Assembly (NCBI GenBank): GCA_035296085.1
Contig: DATHBP010000088.1
Span: 1 to 8,774, forward strand
Origin: DATHBP01 sp035296085
Lineage (GTDB): Bacteria > Actinomycetota > Actinomycetes > Propionibacteriales > Nocardioidaceae
DNA: 8,774 bases
Direction of reading: 5' to 3'
The notes below the pieces were generated by a model. That model saw nothing but the letters and a program-made list of their open reading frames with translations, searched no databases and was not told the origin of the DNA. Positions within the stretch are counted from its first letter, which is position 1. Every line of letters starts with the position of its first letter. The translations under genes were made by a program, and so were the position numbers. This document shows positions 1 to 6,435 of this stretch, piece by piece.

Positions 1-149
1 CGACCCGAACGATGCCGCTGGCGATCTACGCCGAGCTGCAAGGCGGCGACCCGCAGGCAGCCGTCGCGCTGAGCGTCGTACTGCTGCTGTTGTGCGTCGC
101 CATTCTCGCGGGCATGCGGGAGCGCTGGCTCGGCGGGCCGCACGGATGA
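1..149 (+). CDS. modB: Molybdate ABC transporter permease, C-terminal fragment (ModB)
   Basis: This is the last 48 codons (reading from position 3) of a gene whose start lies left of the window, ending in TGA at 147-149. The visible peptide begins TRTMPLAIYAELQGGDPQAA and continues into one hydrophobic segment of about 19 residues (AVALSVVLLLLCVAILAG), then a short basic tail. That is the usual end of ModB-type permeases: a 'PLAIY' stretch, a 'DP-AA-ALS' turn and a final membrane helix. In the family, ModB forms the membrane channel that passes molybdate delivered by the binding protein ModA. The stop codon overlaps the ATG of the ATPase gene (ATGA), which indicates translational coupling in a modABC-like operon. 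The specific substrate rests mostly on the downstream ATPase. A related anion (tungstate or sulfate) permease cannot be excluded from so short a piece. Confidence 0.75.
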   Translation, partial: TRTMPLAIYAELQGGDPQAAVALSVVLLLLCVAILAGMRERWLGGPHG

Positions 150-1198
150 CGCTGGACGCCCATGTCGTCGTGCGTCATCCAGCGCTCAACGTCGACGTCG
201 CCTTGGACTGTGCCGCTGGCGAGGTGCTGGGCCTGCTTGGACCCAACGGAGCGGGCAAGACCACCTGCCTGCGCGCGCTGGCGGGATTGCGCCCGCTGGA
301 CGCCGGATCGGTTCGGATCGGCGATGTGACCGTGGAGGACCCTGCCGCTGACGTCCGGCTCCCTGCCGCGGACCGGCGCGTCGGTGTGGTGTTCGCCGAC
401 CCGCTCCTGTTCCCGCACCTGAGCGCCCGCGACAACGTCGCCTTCGGGCTTGCCGCTCGTGGCGCCACCCCTCGGGTGGCCCGGGAGACGGCCACGCACT
501 GGCTCGAACGGCTGGGCATCGCGGGGCTGGCCACCCGGCGGCCCGCGGCACTCTCCAGCGGTCAAGCCCAGCGCGTGGCGCTCGCCCGCGCCCTCGCCGG
601 TCAGCCTGAGGTGTTGCTGCTCGACGAGCCGTTCTCGGCGCTGGACGCCGAGAGCCGGTCGTCGCTGCGGGCGCTGCTCGGACGCCACCTGAGAACGTTC
701 GCCGGGGCAACCGTGCTGGTGAGCCACGACGCGCTCGACGCGAAGATGCTCGCCGACCGGCTCGTGGTTCTCGAGCAGGGCCGGGTCGTCCAAGCCGGCG
801 AGACCGCGCAGGTCGCGGCGACCCCGCGTACGCCGTACGTCGCTCGCTTCGCCGGGCTCAACCTCGTGCGCGGAATGGCCGACAACGGCGTGGTGGACAT
901 CGCGCCGGCGGTCTCGGTGGTGTCGGCGTCGGATGCGGCCGGTGCGGCGTTCGCATGCTTCTCACCGACAGCGGTGGCGTTGCACCGCGAACGGCCGAGC
1001 GGCAGCCCCCGCAACGTCTGGCCAGTCGTGGTCAAGGCCGTGGTGCCGTACGGCGCATCGTTTCGGGTGCAGCTCGATGCGGGCTTCCCGCTGCTCGCCG
1101 ACATCACGTCCGCCGCTCTGACCGGGCTCGATCTCGTAGTCGACGAGCACCTCTGGGCCAGCGTTAAGGCGACCGAGGTCTCGGTCTACCCCGCCTGA
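146..1198 (+). CDS. modC: Molybdate ABC transporter ATP-binding protein (ModC)
   Basis: This 350-residue ATPase powers molybdate import with ModB at the inner face of the membrane. The start at 146 is chosen because its ATG overlaps the permease stop (ATGA). An in-frame upstream ATG at 92 would add 18 arginine-rich residues lying inside the permease gene. Visible motifs are Walker A (G32-T40, GPNGAGKTT), ABC signature LSSGQ (136-140), Walker B LLLDEP (157-162), D-loop SALD (164-167) and switch histidine H194 (SHD). The C-terminal third (from about residue 240) carries a TOBE/Mop-like region with 'SPTAVALHRERP', 'GSPRNVWP' and the ending 'WASVKATEVSVYP'. That region is characteristic of ModC and binds or senses molybdate in the family. 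Length matches the family. One oddity is that the Q-loop, normally F-Q-D, reads F83-A84-D85, so the conserved glutamine is alanine. Substrate choice of molybdate over tungstate is inferred. Confidence 0.87.
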   Translation: MTLDAHVVVRHPALNVDVALDCAAGEVLGLLGPNGAGKTTCLRALAGLRPLDAGSVRIGDVTVEDPAADVRLPAADRRVGVVFADPLLFPHLSARDNVAFGLAARGATPRVARETATHWLERLGIAGLATRRPAALSSGQAQRVALARALAGQPEVLLLDEPFSALDAESRSSLRALLGRHLRTFAGATVLVSHDALDAKMLADRLVVLEQGRVVQAGETAQVAATPRTPYVARFAGLNLVRGMADNGVVDIAPAVSVVSASDAAGAAFACFSPTAVALHRERPSGSPRNVWPVVVKAVVPYGASFRVQLDAGFPLLADITSAALTGLDLVVDEHLWASVKATEVSVYPA

Positions 1199-1211
1199 GC
1201 CGGCGCTCCGT

Positions 1212-1217
1212 TACGAT
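1212..1217 (+). promoter_or_regulatory. Candidate -10 element of the glpX promoter
   Basis: TACGAT fits the actinobacterial TAnnnT -10 pattern and lies 44 bases before the glpX start, in the 63-base gap after modC. No convincing -35 box is seen at 16-18 bases upstream, where the sequence is C-rich and inside the modC end. If real, it gives glpX its own transcript with a leader of about 35-40 bases. Inference from sequence only. Confidence 0.3.
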
Positions 1218-1245
1218 CGCGGCGTCCGCTCGCCCGCCAGGCTCG

Positions 1246-1256
1246 GGAGGAAGAGG
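1246..1256 (+). promoter_or_regulatory. Ribosome binding site fixing the GTG start of glpX
   Basis: The purine run GGAGGAAGAGG ends five bases before the GTG at 1262. It is the clearest Shine-Dalgarno sequence on the plus strand of this window and supports the GTG as the true start. The other plus-strand genes have weak or no such signal. Confidence 0.6.
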
Positions 1257-1261
1257 CCGCC

Positions 1262-2296
1262 GTGACCGACGCCCTGCAAACCGAACCCGGGCTGGCCCAA
1301 GCCGCCGCGTCTCCGGACCGCAACCTTGCCCTAGAGCTCGTCCGCGTCACCGAGGCGGCCGCGATGGCAGCCGGGCGCTGGGTTGGCCGCGGGGACAAGA
1401 ACGGTGCTGACGGCGCGGCGGTCAACGCGATGCGCCAGCTCATCGGCACAGTCGGCATGCGCGGTGTCGTGGTGATCGGGGAAGGCGAGAAGGACAACGC
1501 GCCCATGCTCTACAACGGCGAGATCGTCGGCGACGGGGTCGGCCCCGAATGCGACGTGGCCGTCGACCCGATCGACGGTACGACGCTCGCCGCCAAGGGC
1601 ATGAACAACGCGGTCTCGGTGCTGGCGGTGTCACCGCGGGGAAGCATGTACGACCCGTCTGCGGTGTTCTACATGGAGAAGCTGGCCACCGGGCCGGAGG
1701 CCGCCGACGTGGTGGACATCCGAATGCCCATCGCCGAGAACATCGCGCGGATCGCCAAGGCCAAGGGCAGCGCGCCCGACGACGTCACGGTGGTCATCTT
1801 GGACCGACCGCGTCACGAACCGATGGTGGACGAGATCCGGGAGACCGGGGCGCGCATCCGGTTCATCACCGACGGCGACGTGGCCGGGGCCATCATGGCA
1901 GCCCGGCCAGACACCGGAGTCGACATGCTGCTCGGCGTGGGCGGCACGCCTGAGGGCATCATCACCGCCTGTGCGATGAAATGCCTCGGCGGCGTCATCC
2001 AGGGCCGGCTGTGGCCGCGCGACGACGACGAGCGCAACAAGGCCCTCGACGCCGGTCTCGACCTCGACCAGGTGCTCAGCACCGACGACCTCGTCTCCGG
2101 TGACGATGTCTTCTTCGTCGCGACCGGCATCACCGAAGGTGAGCTCGTCCAGGGCGTGCGTTACCGCGCCGGCGGAGCTACCACCCACTCGCTGGTGATG
2201 CGCTCCCGCAGCGGCACGATCCGCAGCATCGTGAGCCACCACCGGCTCTCGAAGCTGCGCTCCTACTCGATCGTGGACTTCGAACGCGCCCGCTGA
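1262..2296 (+). CDS. glpX: Fructose-1,6-bisphosphatase class II (GlpX)
   Basis: This cytosolic enzyme hydrolyses fructose-1,6-bisphosphate to fructose-6-phosphate plus phosphate, the committed step of gluconeogenesis. In Actinobacteria the GlpX type is generally the main FBPase. The 344 residues match the family length. Visible signatures are the metal/phosphate site GEGEKD (73-78), DPIDGT (102-107) shared with the inositol-phosphatase/FBPase superfamily, ITDGD (202-206) and GVGGTPEG (225-232), with E231 part of the usual metal site. The GTG start at 1262 is backed by a strong purine-rich ribosome site. A PfkB sugar kinase starts 12 bases after the stop, so the two probably share a transcript. 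Fumarase lies about 4 kb downstream, and glpX-fumarase proximity is also known in Mycobacterium tuberculosis (glpX next to fum). Nothing unusual is seen in the coding sequence. Confidence 0.96.
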   Translation: MTDALQTEPGLAQAAASPDRNLALELVRVTEAAAMAAGRWVGRGDKNGADGAAVNAMRQLIGTVGMRGVVVIGEGEKDNAPMLYNGEIVGDGVGPECDVAVDPIDGTTLAAKGMNNAVSVLAVSPRGSMYDPSAVFYMEKLATGPEAADVVDIRMPIAENIARIAKAKGSAPDDVTVVILDRPRHEPMVDEIRETGARIRFITDGDVAGAIMAARPDTGVDMLLGVGGTPEGIITACAMKCLGGVIQGRLWPRDDDERNKALDAGLDLDQVLSTDDLVSGDDVFFVATGITEGELVQGVRYRAGGATTHSLVMRSRSGTIRSIVSHHRLSKLRSYSIVDFERAR

Positions 2297-2308
2297 CATG
2301 GGGCGCCG

Positions 2309-3250
2309 GTGAGCACGCCCGCGCGCGGTGCGCTCGTCGTCGGAGAGTCGCTGGTCGACGTCGTCACCGACCCGGCGGGCGAGGTGCTCGATCGTGCGGC
2401 AGGTGGCTCACCGCTCAACGTGGCCGTCGGCCTCGCCCGACTCGGCGTGCCGACCACGTTGGCGACGTGCCTCGGCGACGACGAACTGGGCGCACTGGTC
2501 CGCAGCCACGCGGCCGGCAGCGGCGTAACGATCACGCCCGGCTCGGTGGGCCGTCACCCGACCGGCACCGCGACTGCCCGACTGGACCCCGGCGGCGCAG
2601 CGGCGTACGTCTTCGCGCTGCACTGGGAGCTGGCGCGCCCCGCCGTTGACGACGACCTGCTCGTCGTGCACGTCGGCTCGCTCGGCACCGTGCTGGAGCC
2701 CGGCGCTACGACGGTTCGCGCCATCGCCGCGGAGGCTGCCAGCCGCGGCATCCCGCTCAGCTACGACCCGAACATCCGCCCGGCCATCTGCCCGGACGGG
2801 CCGGCGACCTGGAGCGCCGTCCGGCGGGTCGCGGAGCTCAGCCTGGTCGTCAAGGTGAGCGAGGAGGACCTCGACCACCTGCAGCCGAGGCGAGACGTCT
2901 CCGACGTGCTCGACGAGCTCGTGGGGCGTGGCCGTACGGCACTCGCGGTCTGCACGCTGGGCCGCGGCGGCGCGTTGGCCCGTTGCGAAGCTGCCGGCGC
3001 GCGGGTCGCCGCCCCGGCGGTGGACGTGGTGGACACGGTGGGAGCGGGCGACTCGTTCATGGCGGCCCTGCTGGTCGCGCTGGCAGACCTGGGCTGGCTG
3101 GGGGAACCCCAGCGTGCCCTCGGCGAGACAGATCTGCAGGGCCTGCTGCGCAGCGCCGCCGCGGCAGCAGCGCTCACCTGTGCCCGGCGAGGTGCCGACC
3201 CGCCCCGCCGCACCGAGCTTGGGCCGCACTGGCCGTACCGCCCCTCGTAG
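2309..3250 (+). CDS. PfkB-family carbohydrate kinase, fructokinase-like
   Basis: A 313-residue ribokinase/PfkB-fold sugar kinase. It shows the N-terminal GGSPLNVAVGLARLG segment (32-46), where GG and N37 contact sugar in the family, D17 in the first strand, the middle strand YDPNIRP (152-158), and PfkB signature 2 with the anion hole and catalytic base, DTVGAGDSF (242-250, base D248). The 'SYDPNIRP' and 'VKVSEEDL' patterns are most like fructokinases (fructose to fructose-6-phosphate). Ribokinase, 2-keto-3-deoxygluconate kinase or another sugar specificity remains possible. The GTG start at 2309 lies 12 bases after the glpX stop with only a weak GGGG upstream, so translation is probably coupled to glpX. 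The ATG at 2298 is not usable because it reads into a stop within five codons. The position beside FBPase suggests a role in hexose-phosphate supply, which is inference. Confidence 0.85.
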   Translation: MSTPARGALVVGESLVDVVTDPAGEVLDRAAGGSPLNVAVGLARLGVPTTLATCLGDDELGALVRSHAAGSGVTITPGSVGRHPTGTATARLDPGGAAAYVFALHWELARPAVDDDLLVVHVGSLGTVLEPGATTVRAIAAEAASRGIPLSYDPNIRPAICPDGPATWSAVRRVAELSLVVKVSEEDLDHLQPRRDVSDVLDELVGRGRTALAVCTLGRGGALARCEAAGARVAAPAVDVVDTVGAGDSFMAALLVALADLGWLGEPQRALGETDLQGLLRSAAAAAALTCARRGADPPRRTELGPHWPYRPS

Positions 3251-3276
3251 CGGCTGCGAGCACCCCGGCACGTCAC

Positions 3277-3282
3277 TAGACT
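3277..3282 (+). promoter_or_regulatory. Candidate -10 box of a leaderless promoter (alpha/beta hydrolase)
   Basis: TAGACT lies exactly six bases before the ATG at 3289. There is no Shine-Dalgarno sequence in the 38-base gap. A -10 box this close puts transcription start at or next to the ATG, as in actinobacterial leaderless mRNAs. CTGCGA (3254-3259), 17 bases upstream, is a weak -35 candidate (three of six consensus bases). The same TAGACT plus six bases precedes the fumarase gene. Confidence 0.55.
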
Positions 3283-3288
3283 TCTGCC

Positions 3289-4200
3289 ATGGGTGAGGCG
3301 GTGGTCGCCGTCGGCACCGGAGTCGACATCTGCTACGACACGATCGGTGACCCGGCGCAGCGGCCCCTGCTGTTGCTCATGGGCCTTGGCGGCCAACTGA
3401 CCTGGTGGGATCCCGCGCTCTGTGAGCTCCTCGCCGCGCGCGGCTTCTTCGTCATCCGGTTCGACAACCGCGACGCGGGGCGCTCGTCGCGCGTCCGGAG
3501 CGCTCCGGTGTCTCGGCAGTCCATCCTGCGGGCCGCGCTCGGCGACCAGACGGTGGCGCCGTACTCGCTGCGCGACATGGCCGCCGACGGTTTTGGGCTC
3601 CTCGACCGCCTCGGGATCGACCAGGCGCACGTCGTCGGGGTGTCGATGGGAGGGATGATCGCTCAGACGATGGCGATCGCCCAGCCCGACCGGGTGTTGA
3701 GCCTGGTGTCCATCATGTCGACGACCGGCCGTCGGACGGTGGGCTGGCAGGACCCCCGGCTGCTGCCCCGGCTGTCGACGCCGCGGCAGCGCAGCCGCGC
3801 AGACTACGTCAGCAACGCCGAGCGGTTCTGGGGGCTGATCGACTCACCGGCGTACCGGACCGACCAGGAGCAGCTCCGCGACCGGGCCGGCGACACCTGG
3901 GACCGCGGCGTCAGCAGTGCAGGGGTCACCCGGCAGCTGCTCGCGATCCTCACCGCCCGGGACCGTACGCCCGAGCTCGCCCGGCTCGACCTGCCGGCGG
4001 CCGTCGTGCACGGCAGCGCAGACCGGCTGGTCCACGTCTCGGGCGGCCGCGCGACGGCAGCCGCTATCCCGGGCGCGGAGCTCGTGGTCCTGCCGGGCGT
4101 CGGCCACGACCTGCCGCCACAGATCTGGCCCCAGCTCGTCGATGCGATCGACCGGACGGCCGCACGCTCGGCGCGACGGCCCGTCGGCTCCGCGCCCTGA
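3289..4200 (+). CDS. Alpha/beta hydrolase
   Basis: A 303-residue single-domain alpha/beta-hydrolase-fold protein, cytosolic (no signal peptide seen). The oxyanion-hole segment is MGLGG (31-35). The nucleophile elbow is GVSMGG (117-122) with S119, the acid is probably D245 in 'HGSADRLV', and the base is H273 in 'GVGHDLP'. The 'RFDNRDAGRSSR' stretch (57-68) is common in actinobacterial hydrolases related to RdmC-type methylesterases and epoxide-hydrolase-like enzymes. This does not define the substrate, and an esterase, lipase or other C-X hydrolase are all possible. It starts 38 bases after the kinase stop but carries its own -10 box six bases before the ATG, so it is probably expressed separately as well. 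It converges with the WS/DGAT gene. A link to lipid turnover is tempting but unsupported. Confidence 0.85.
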   Translation: MGEAVVAVGTGVDICYDTIGDPAQRPLLLLMGLGGQLTWWDPALCELLAARGFFVIRFDNRDAGRSSRVRSAPVSRQSILRAALGDQTVAPYSLRDMAADGFGLLDRLGIDQAHVVGVSMGGMIAQTMAIAQPDRVLSLVSIMSTTGRRTVGWQDPRLLPRLSTPRQRSRADYVSNAERFWGLIDSPAYRTDQEQLRDRAGDTWDRGVSSAGVTRQLLAILTARDRTPELARLDLPAAVVHGSADRLVHVSGGRATAAAIPGAELVVLPGVGHDLPPQIWPQLVDAIDRTAARSARRPVGSAP

Positions 4201-4229
4201 CGGCCGAGCGGCCGGAGCGTTCGTTCGCT
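4201..4229. terminator. Two small inverted repeats between convergent genes; possible bidirectional terminator
   Basis: The gap between the hydrolase stop and the WS/DGAT stop holds a perfect stem CGGCC (4201-4205), loop GAGC, GGCCG (4210-4214). A second stem follows, AGCG (4216-4219), loop TTCGTT, CGCT (4226-4229), whose 3' arm overlaps the WS/DGAT stop. There is no U-tract on either strand, so a canonical intrinsic terminator is not shown. The stems are short and could be chance in GC-rich DNA, though the convergent placement favours a termination role. Confidence 0.35.
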
Positions 4230-5700
4230 AGCCGGCCGGGGCGGCGCTGAGTTCGAGCAGCTCTGTCAGCGCCTCGCCGAGATAGCCGACCAGGTTCCAG
4301 ACGTCGGGGACCAGCTCCCGGCAGGCGATCAGCCCGAAGTCGAGCGCTCCGTCGTAGCTGAAAGCGGTGACCGTCAACCCGCCGGTCAGATGGGTCACCG
4401 GCGACAACGGAAAGACGCCCTCAACGCGCGCCCCCGCTATATACAGCGGCAGCTGCGGTCCGGGCACGTTGGACACGTACAGGTTGAACGGTGGCCCCGG
4501 CGCCGTCACGAGCCGGAACAGCGCCCGGGCCGCGAGTCCGGACAGCGCCGTCGGGATCACCGCGCTGAGGTCTGCCAGCATCGACGCGGGCACTGCCTCG
4601 TAGTGCTGCTTGGCCTCGATCATCGACTGCTGGACGAGCACCAGTCGCTTCAGGGGGTCGGCCTCGTGGGTCGGCAGCTGCGCCCACATCACCGAGATCT
4701 GGTTGCCGTGGCCGCCGTCGGGATCCGGCGGGCTGGGCCGGGTCGAGACCGGAACCGCCACGACGATCGGGATGGCGGGCAGTGCGTCGTGGTCGAGCAG
4801 CCAGCGGCGCAACGTCGTCGCACACAACGCCAGCACCACGTCGTTCACAGTGAGGCCGTACGCGTCCTTGACCCGCTTGACGTCGGCCAACGGCACCGAG
4901 CCGAACGAGAAGCGGCGATGTGCGGTGATCGCGCCGTTCAGTGGCGTACGCGGGGCGACCAGTGGCCGAGGCTCCTCCTCGCGCCCGGAGCCGGTAGCCC
5001 TGCGCAACGCCGCGTCGGCGAGCTCGGAGATCATCTGCGCGCCAGGGACGTTCGCAGCGCCAGGGATGTCCATCAAGTGCGGCAGCGTCTGCGGCAAAGT
5101 GCGCAGAATCTCGCCGGGCTGCAATAGCAGGCTGGCGAGCCCGCGTTGCAGCATCTCCGCGCGACCCGGCAGCGCCGGCGGATGCCATGGGTGGGTTGGT
5201 GGCTCGACGAGCGGAGGCTCGGGGGTCGAGTCCATCAGCACAGACAGGATCTCCGCGCCGGTGAGTCCGTCGATCGCAGCGTGGTGGACCTTCGTGTAGA
5301 GCGCCTGGCGACCCTCGCCGACCCCGTGGACGAGGTACATCTCCCACAGCGGTCGGTTGCGGTCCAGCGGCCGCGCATGGACGAGGGCCAGCTGCTCGGC
5401 GAGCTGCTCGTCGCTGGCGGGCGAGGCGAGACGGATCTCGCGCAGGTGGAACTCCAGGTCGAAGTCGGGGTCGTCGACCCAGTACGGAAGGCCAAGCCCG
5501 AGGGGAACCTCCAGGAGCCGCTGACGCAGCGGTCGGACGAGGTGCAGTCGCTGCTCGAGCAGGTCACGCAGGTCTTCCAGACGCAGCTGGTCAGCCGGTG
5601 AGCCGACCGCCTCGAGCACCACGAGTGCGCCCACGTGGCCGGTCGTCGTCGGCGACTCGAGGTGGAGGAACTGCGCGTCCAGAGCGCTCAGCTGCTGCAT
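4228..5700 (-). CDS. Wax ester synthase / diacylglycerol O-acyltransferase (WS/DGAT)
   Basis: A 490-residue acyltransferase of the bacterial WS/DGAT family, which transfers acyl groups from acyl-CoA to diacylglycerol or fatty alcohols to make triacylglycerol or wax esters for storage, usually at the membrane or lipid-droplet surface. The catalytic motif HHxxxDG is intact as H139-H140-A-A-I-D144-G145. Other family blocks are PLWE (117-120), NDVVLA (286-291), NVPGP (411-415) preceded by 'FNLYVS', and the N-terminal 'LSALDAQFLHLES' of this family. Length is typical. The ATG at 5700 is 33 bases after the DUF1707 stop on the same strand, so read-through transcription is likely. A CAGACT seven bases before the ATG could also give a leaderless start, and no clear ribosome site is seen. 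Actinobacteria often carry several paralogues. Substrate preference cannot be read from sequence. Confidence 0.93.
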   Translation of the reverse strand: MQQLSALDAQFLHLESPTTTGHVGALVVLEAVGSPADQLRLEDLRDLLEQRLHLVRPLRQRLLEVPLGLGLPYWVDDPDFDLEFHLREIRLASPASDEQLAEQLALVHARPLDRNRPLWEMYLVHGVGEGRQALYTKVHHAAIDGLTGAEILSVLMDSTPEPPLVEPPTHPWHPPALPGRAEMLQRGLASLLLQPGEILRTLPQTLPHLMDIPGAANVPGAQMISELADAALRRATGSGREEEPRPLVAPRTPLNGAITAHRRFSFGSVPLADVKRVKDAYGLTVNDVVLALCATTLRRWLLDHDALPAIPIVVAVPVSTRPSPPDPDGGHGNQISVMWAQLPTHEADPLKRLVLVQQSMIEAKQHYEAVPASMLADLSAVIPTALSGLAARALFRLVTAPGPPFNLYVSNVPGPQLPLYIAGARVEGVFPLSPVTHLTGGLTVTAFSYDGALDFGLIACRELVPDVWNLVGYLGEALTELLELSAAPAG

Positions 5701-5707
5701 GCCGCCC

Positions 5708-5713
5708 AGTCTG
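5708..5713 (-). promoter_or_regulatory. Possible -10-like element before the WS/DGAT gene
   Basis: Read on the minus strand, CAGACT sits seven bases before the WS/DGAT ATG and differs by one base from the TAGACT boxes before the hydrolase and fumarase genes. It would allow leaderless expression independent of the upstream DUF1707 gene. The first base departs from the TAnnnT pattern and no -35 is evident, so this is weak. Confidence 0.25.
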
Positions 5714-5733
5714 GCTGAAGGGTCGAGCGCCGC

Positions 5734-6351
5734 CTACTGCGCCCTGGGCCCGCTCTTGCGTTTGACGCTGACCCCACCCATGAAGGCAACACCTTTGACG
5801 CGGACGACCGGCGCGCCGGCCGGCGGTGGCGTACTGGCGTGGTCGCCGGTCTGGTCGAAGCCGCCCATGATGCCTACGCCGTCACACACCACCTGGACGT
5901 CCAGCGGGGCGATGATGTCTACACCACCGAAGATGGCCACCGCGTTGATGGTCACCTCGCCCGCGGCGAGCTGCGCCTCGCGCAGGTCGAGCTCCACCCC
6001 GCCGAACATGGCGAACGCGGTATAGGTGTCGGGGACGACCCACAGACCCTTGCGCTGCGCGCCGCCGAAGATGGCCACCGAGGTGCTCGACGTCGGCGCG
6101 CCGCCCGCCCGTACGGCTTTCGCACCCGAGCTGGGCACAGGTCGCTGAACTGGTTGCTCGCTGCGCTCGGGGAGGTCAGCGGTAATCGGCACCAGCTCGC
6201 CATACGTCGTAGCCGCGTAGGTCTCCTCGAGCCGTTGGCCCAGCTCGTCGATGCTGATCCGCCCCTCGCCTGCGGCGTGGCGCAGCCGCTCCGCGACTCC
6301 TTCGCGGTCGGCGTCGGAGATGCGGTACGCGTGCGGGTCGGCCGGGTCCAC
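5734..6351 (-). CDS. DUF1707 domain protein with five FGG/MGG repeats (LiaF-C-like)
   Basis: A 205-residue soluble protein of unknown function. Residues 9-61 are a DUF1707 domain, with the hallmark 'YRISDADREGVAERLRHA' followed by 'GRISIDELGQRLEETYAATT'. A Pro/Ala/Ser-rich linker (about 62-90) leads to a C-terminal region with five copies of a hydrophobic-G-G motif: VAIFGG (F95), FAMFGG (F116), VAIFGG (F141), VGIMGG (M162) and VAFMGG (M191). These are spaced 21-29 residues apart with beta-prone sequence between them, resembling LiaF-C-type / 'cell wall-active antibiotics response' repeats. No transmembrane segment is seen. The start is placed at GTG 6351, just before the domain, with a TACGCT -10-like box seven bases upstream. 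The frame stays open far upstream across the fumarase antisense strand, but that is GC-driven. Some family members are linked to envelope stress, but no role is assigned here. Confidence 0.82.
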   Translation of the reverse strand: MDPADPHAYRISDADREGVAERLRHAAGEGRISIDELGQRLEETYAATTYGELVPITADLPERSEQPVQRPVPSSGAKAVRAGGAPTSSTSVAIFGGAQRKGLWVVPDTYTAFAMFGGVELDLREAQLAAGEVTINAVAIFGGVDIIAPLDVQVVCDGVGIMGGFDQTGDHASTPPPAGAPVVRVKGVAFMGGVSVKRKSGPRAQ

Positions 6352-6358
6352 GACCGGG

Positions 6359-6364
6359 AGCGTA
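6359..6364 (-). promoter_or_regulatory. Candidate leaderless -10 box of the DUF1707 gene
   Basis: On the minus strand TACGCT (TAnnnT) lies seven bases before the chosen GTG start at 6351, and no Shine-Dalgarno sequence is present. This supports both the GTG as start and leaderless expression. No good -35 is visible 16-18 bases further upstream. Confidence 0.35.
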
Positions 6365-6423
6365 GCGAGATGGCGCTCGGAGCTGGCGTGCGGGAGCTCG
6401 TCTCGACGCGCGTCGGCCGACCC

Positions 6424-6429
6424 TAGACT
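6424..6429 (+). promoter_or_regulatory. Candidate -10 box of the leaderless fumarase promoter
   Basis: TAGACT ends six bases before the fumarase ATG at 6436, the same arrangement as upstream of the hydrolase at 3289. No ribosome binding site is visible. It lies in the 84-base divergent region shared with the DUF1707 promoter. A weak -35 such as TCGACG (6403-6408, spacing 15) is possible but not convincing. Confidence 0.55.
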
Positions 6430-6435
6430 CGCCAC

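Noticed and set aside
92..145. Upstream ATG at 92 as start of ModC
   Set aside because: It would add an Arg-rich 18-residue extension wholly within the permease reading frame. The ATGA overlap at 146-149 is the classic coupled start and gives the normal ModC N-terminus.
2408..3630. Long minus-strand ORFs (up to 289 codons) opposite the PfkB kinase and hydrolase
   Set aside because: They lie fully opposite genes with intact conserved motifs, are Arg/Ala-rich low-complexity translations, and have no recognisable family or ribosome site.
4390..5299. Plus-strand ORFs of 229-245 codons inside the WS/DGAT region
   Set aside because: The minus-strand frame carries HHxxxDG and all WS/DGAT blocks. 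The plus-strand translations are His/Arg-rich shadows without family features.
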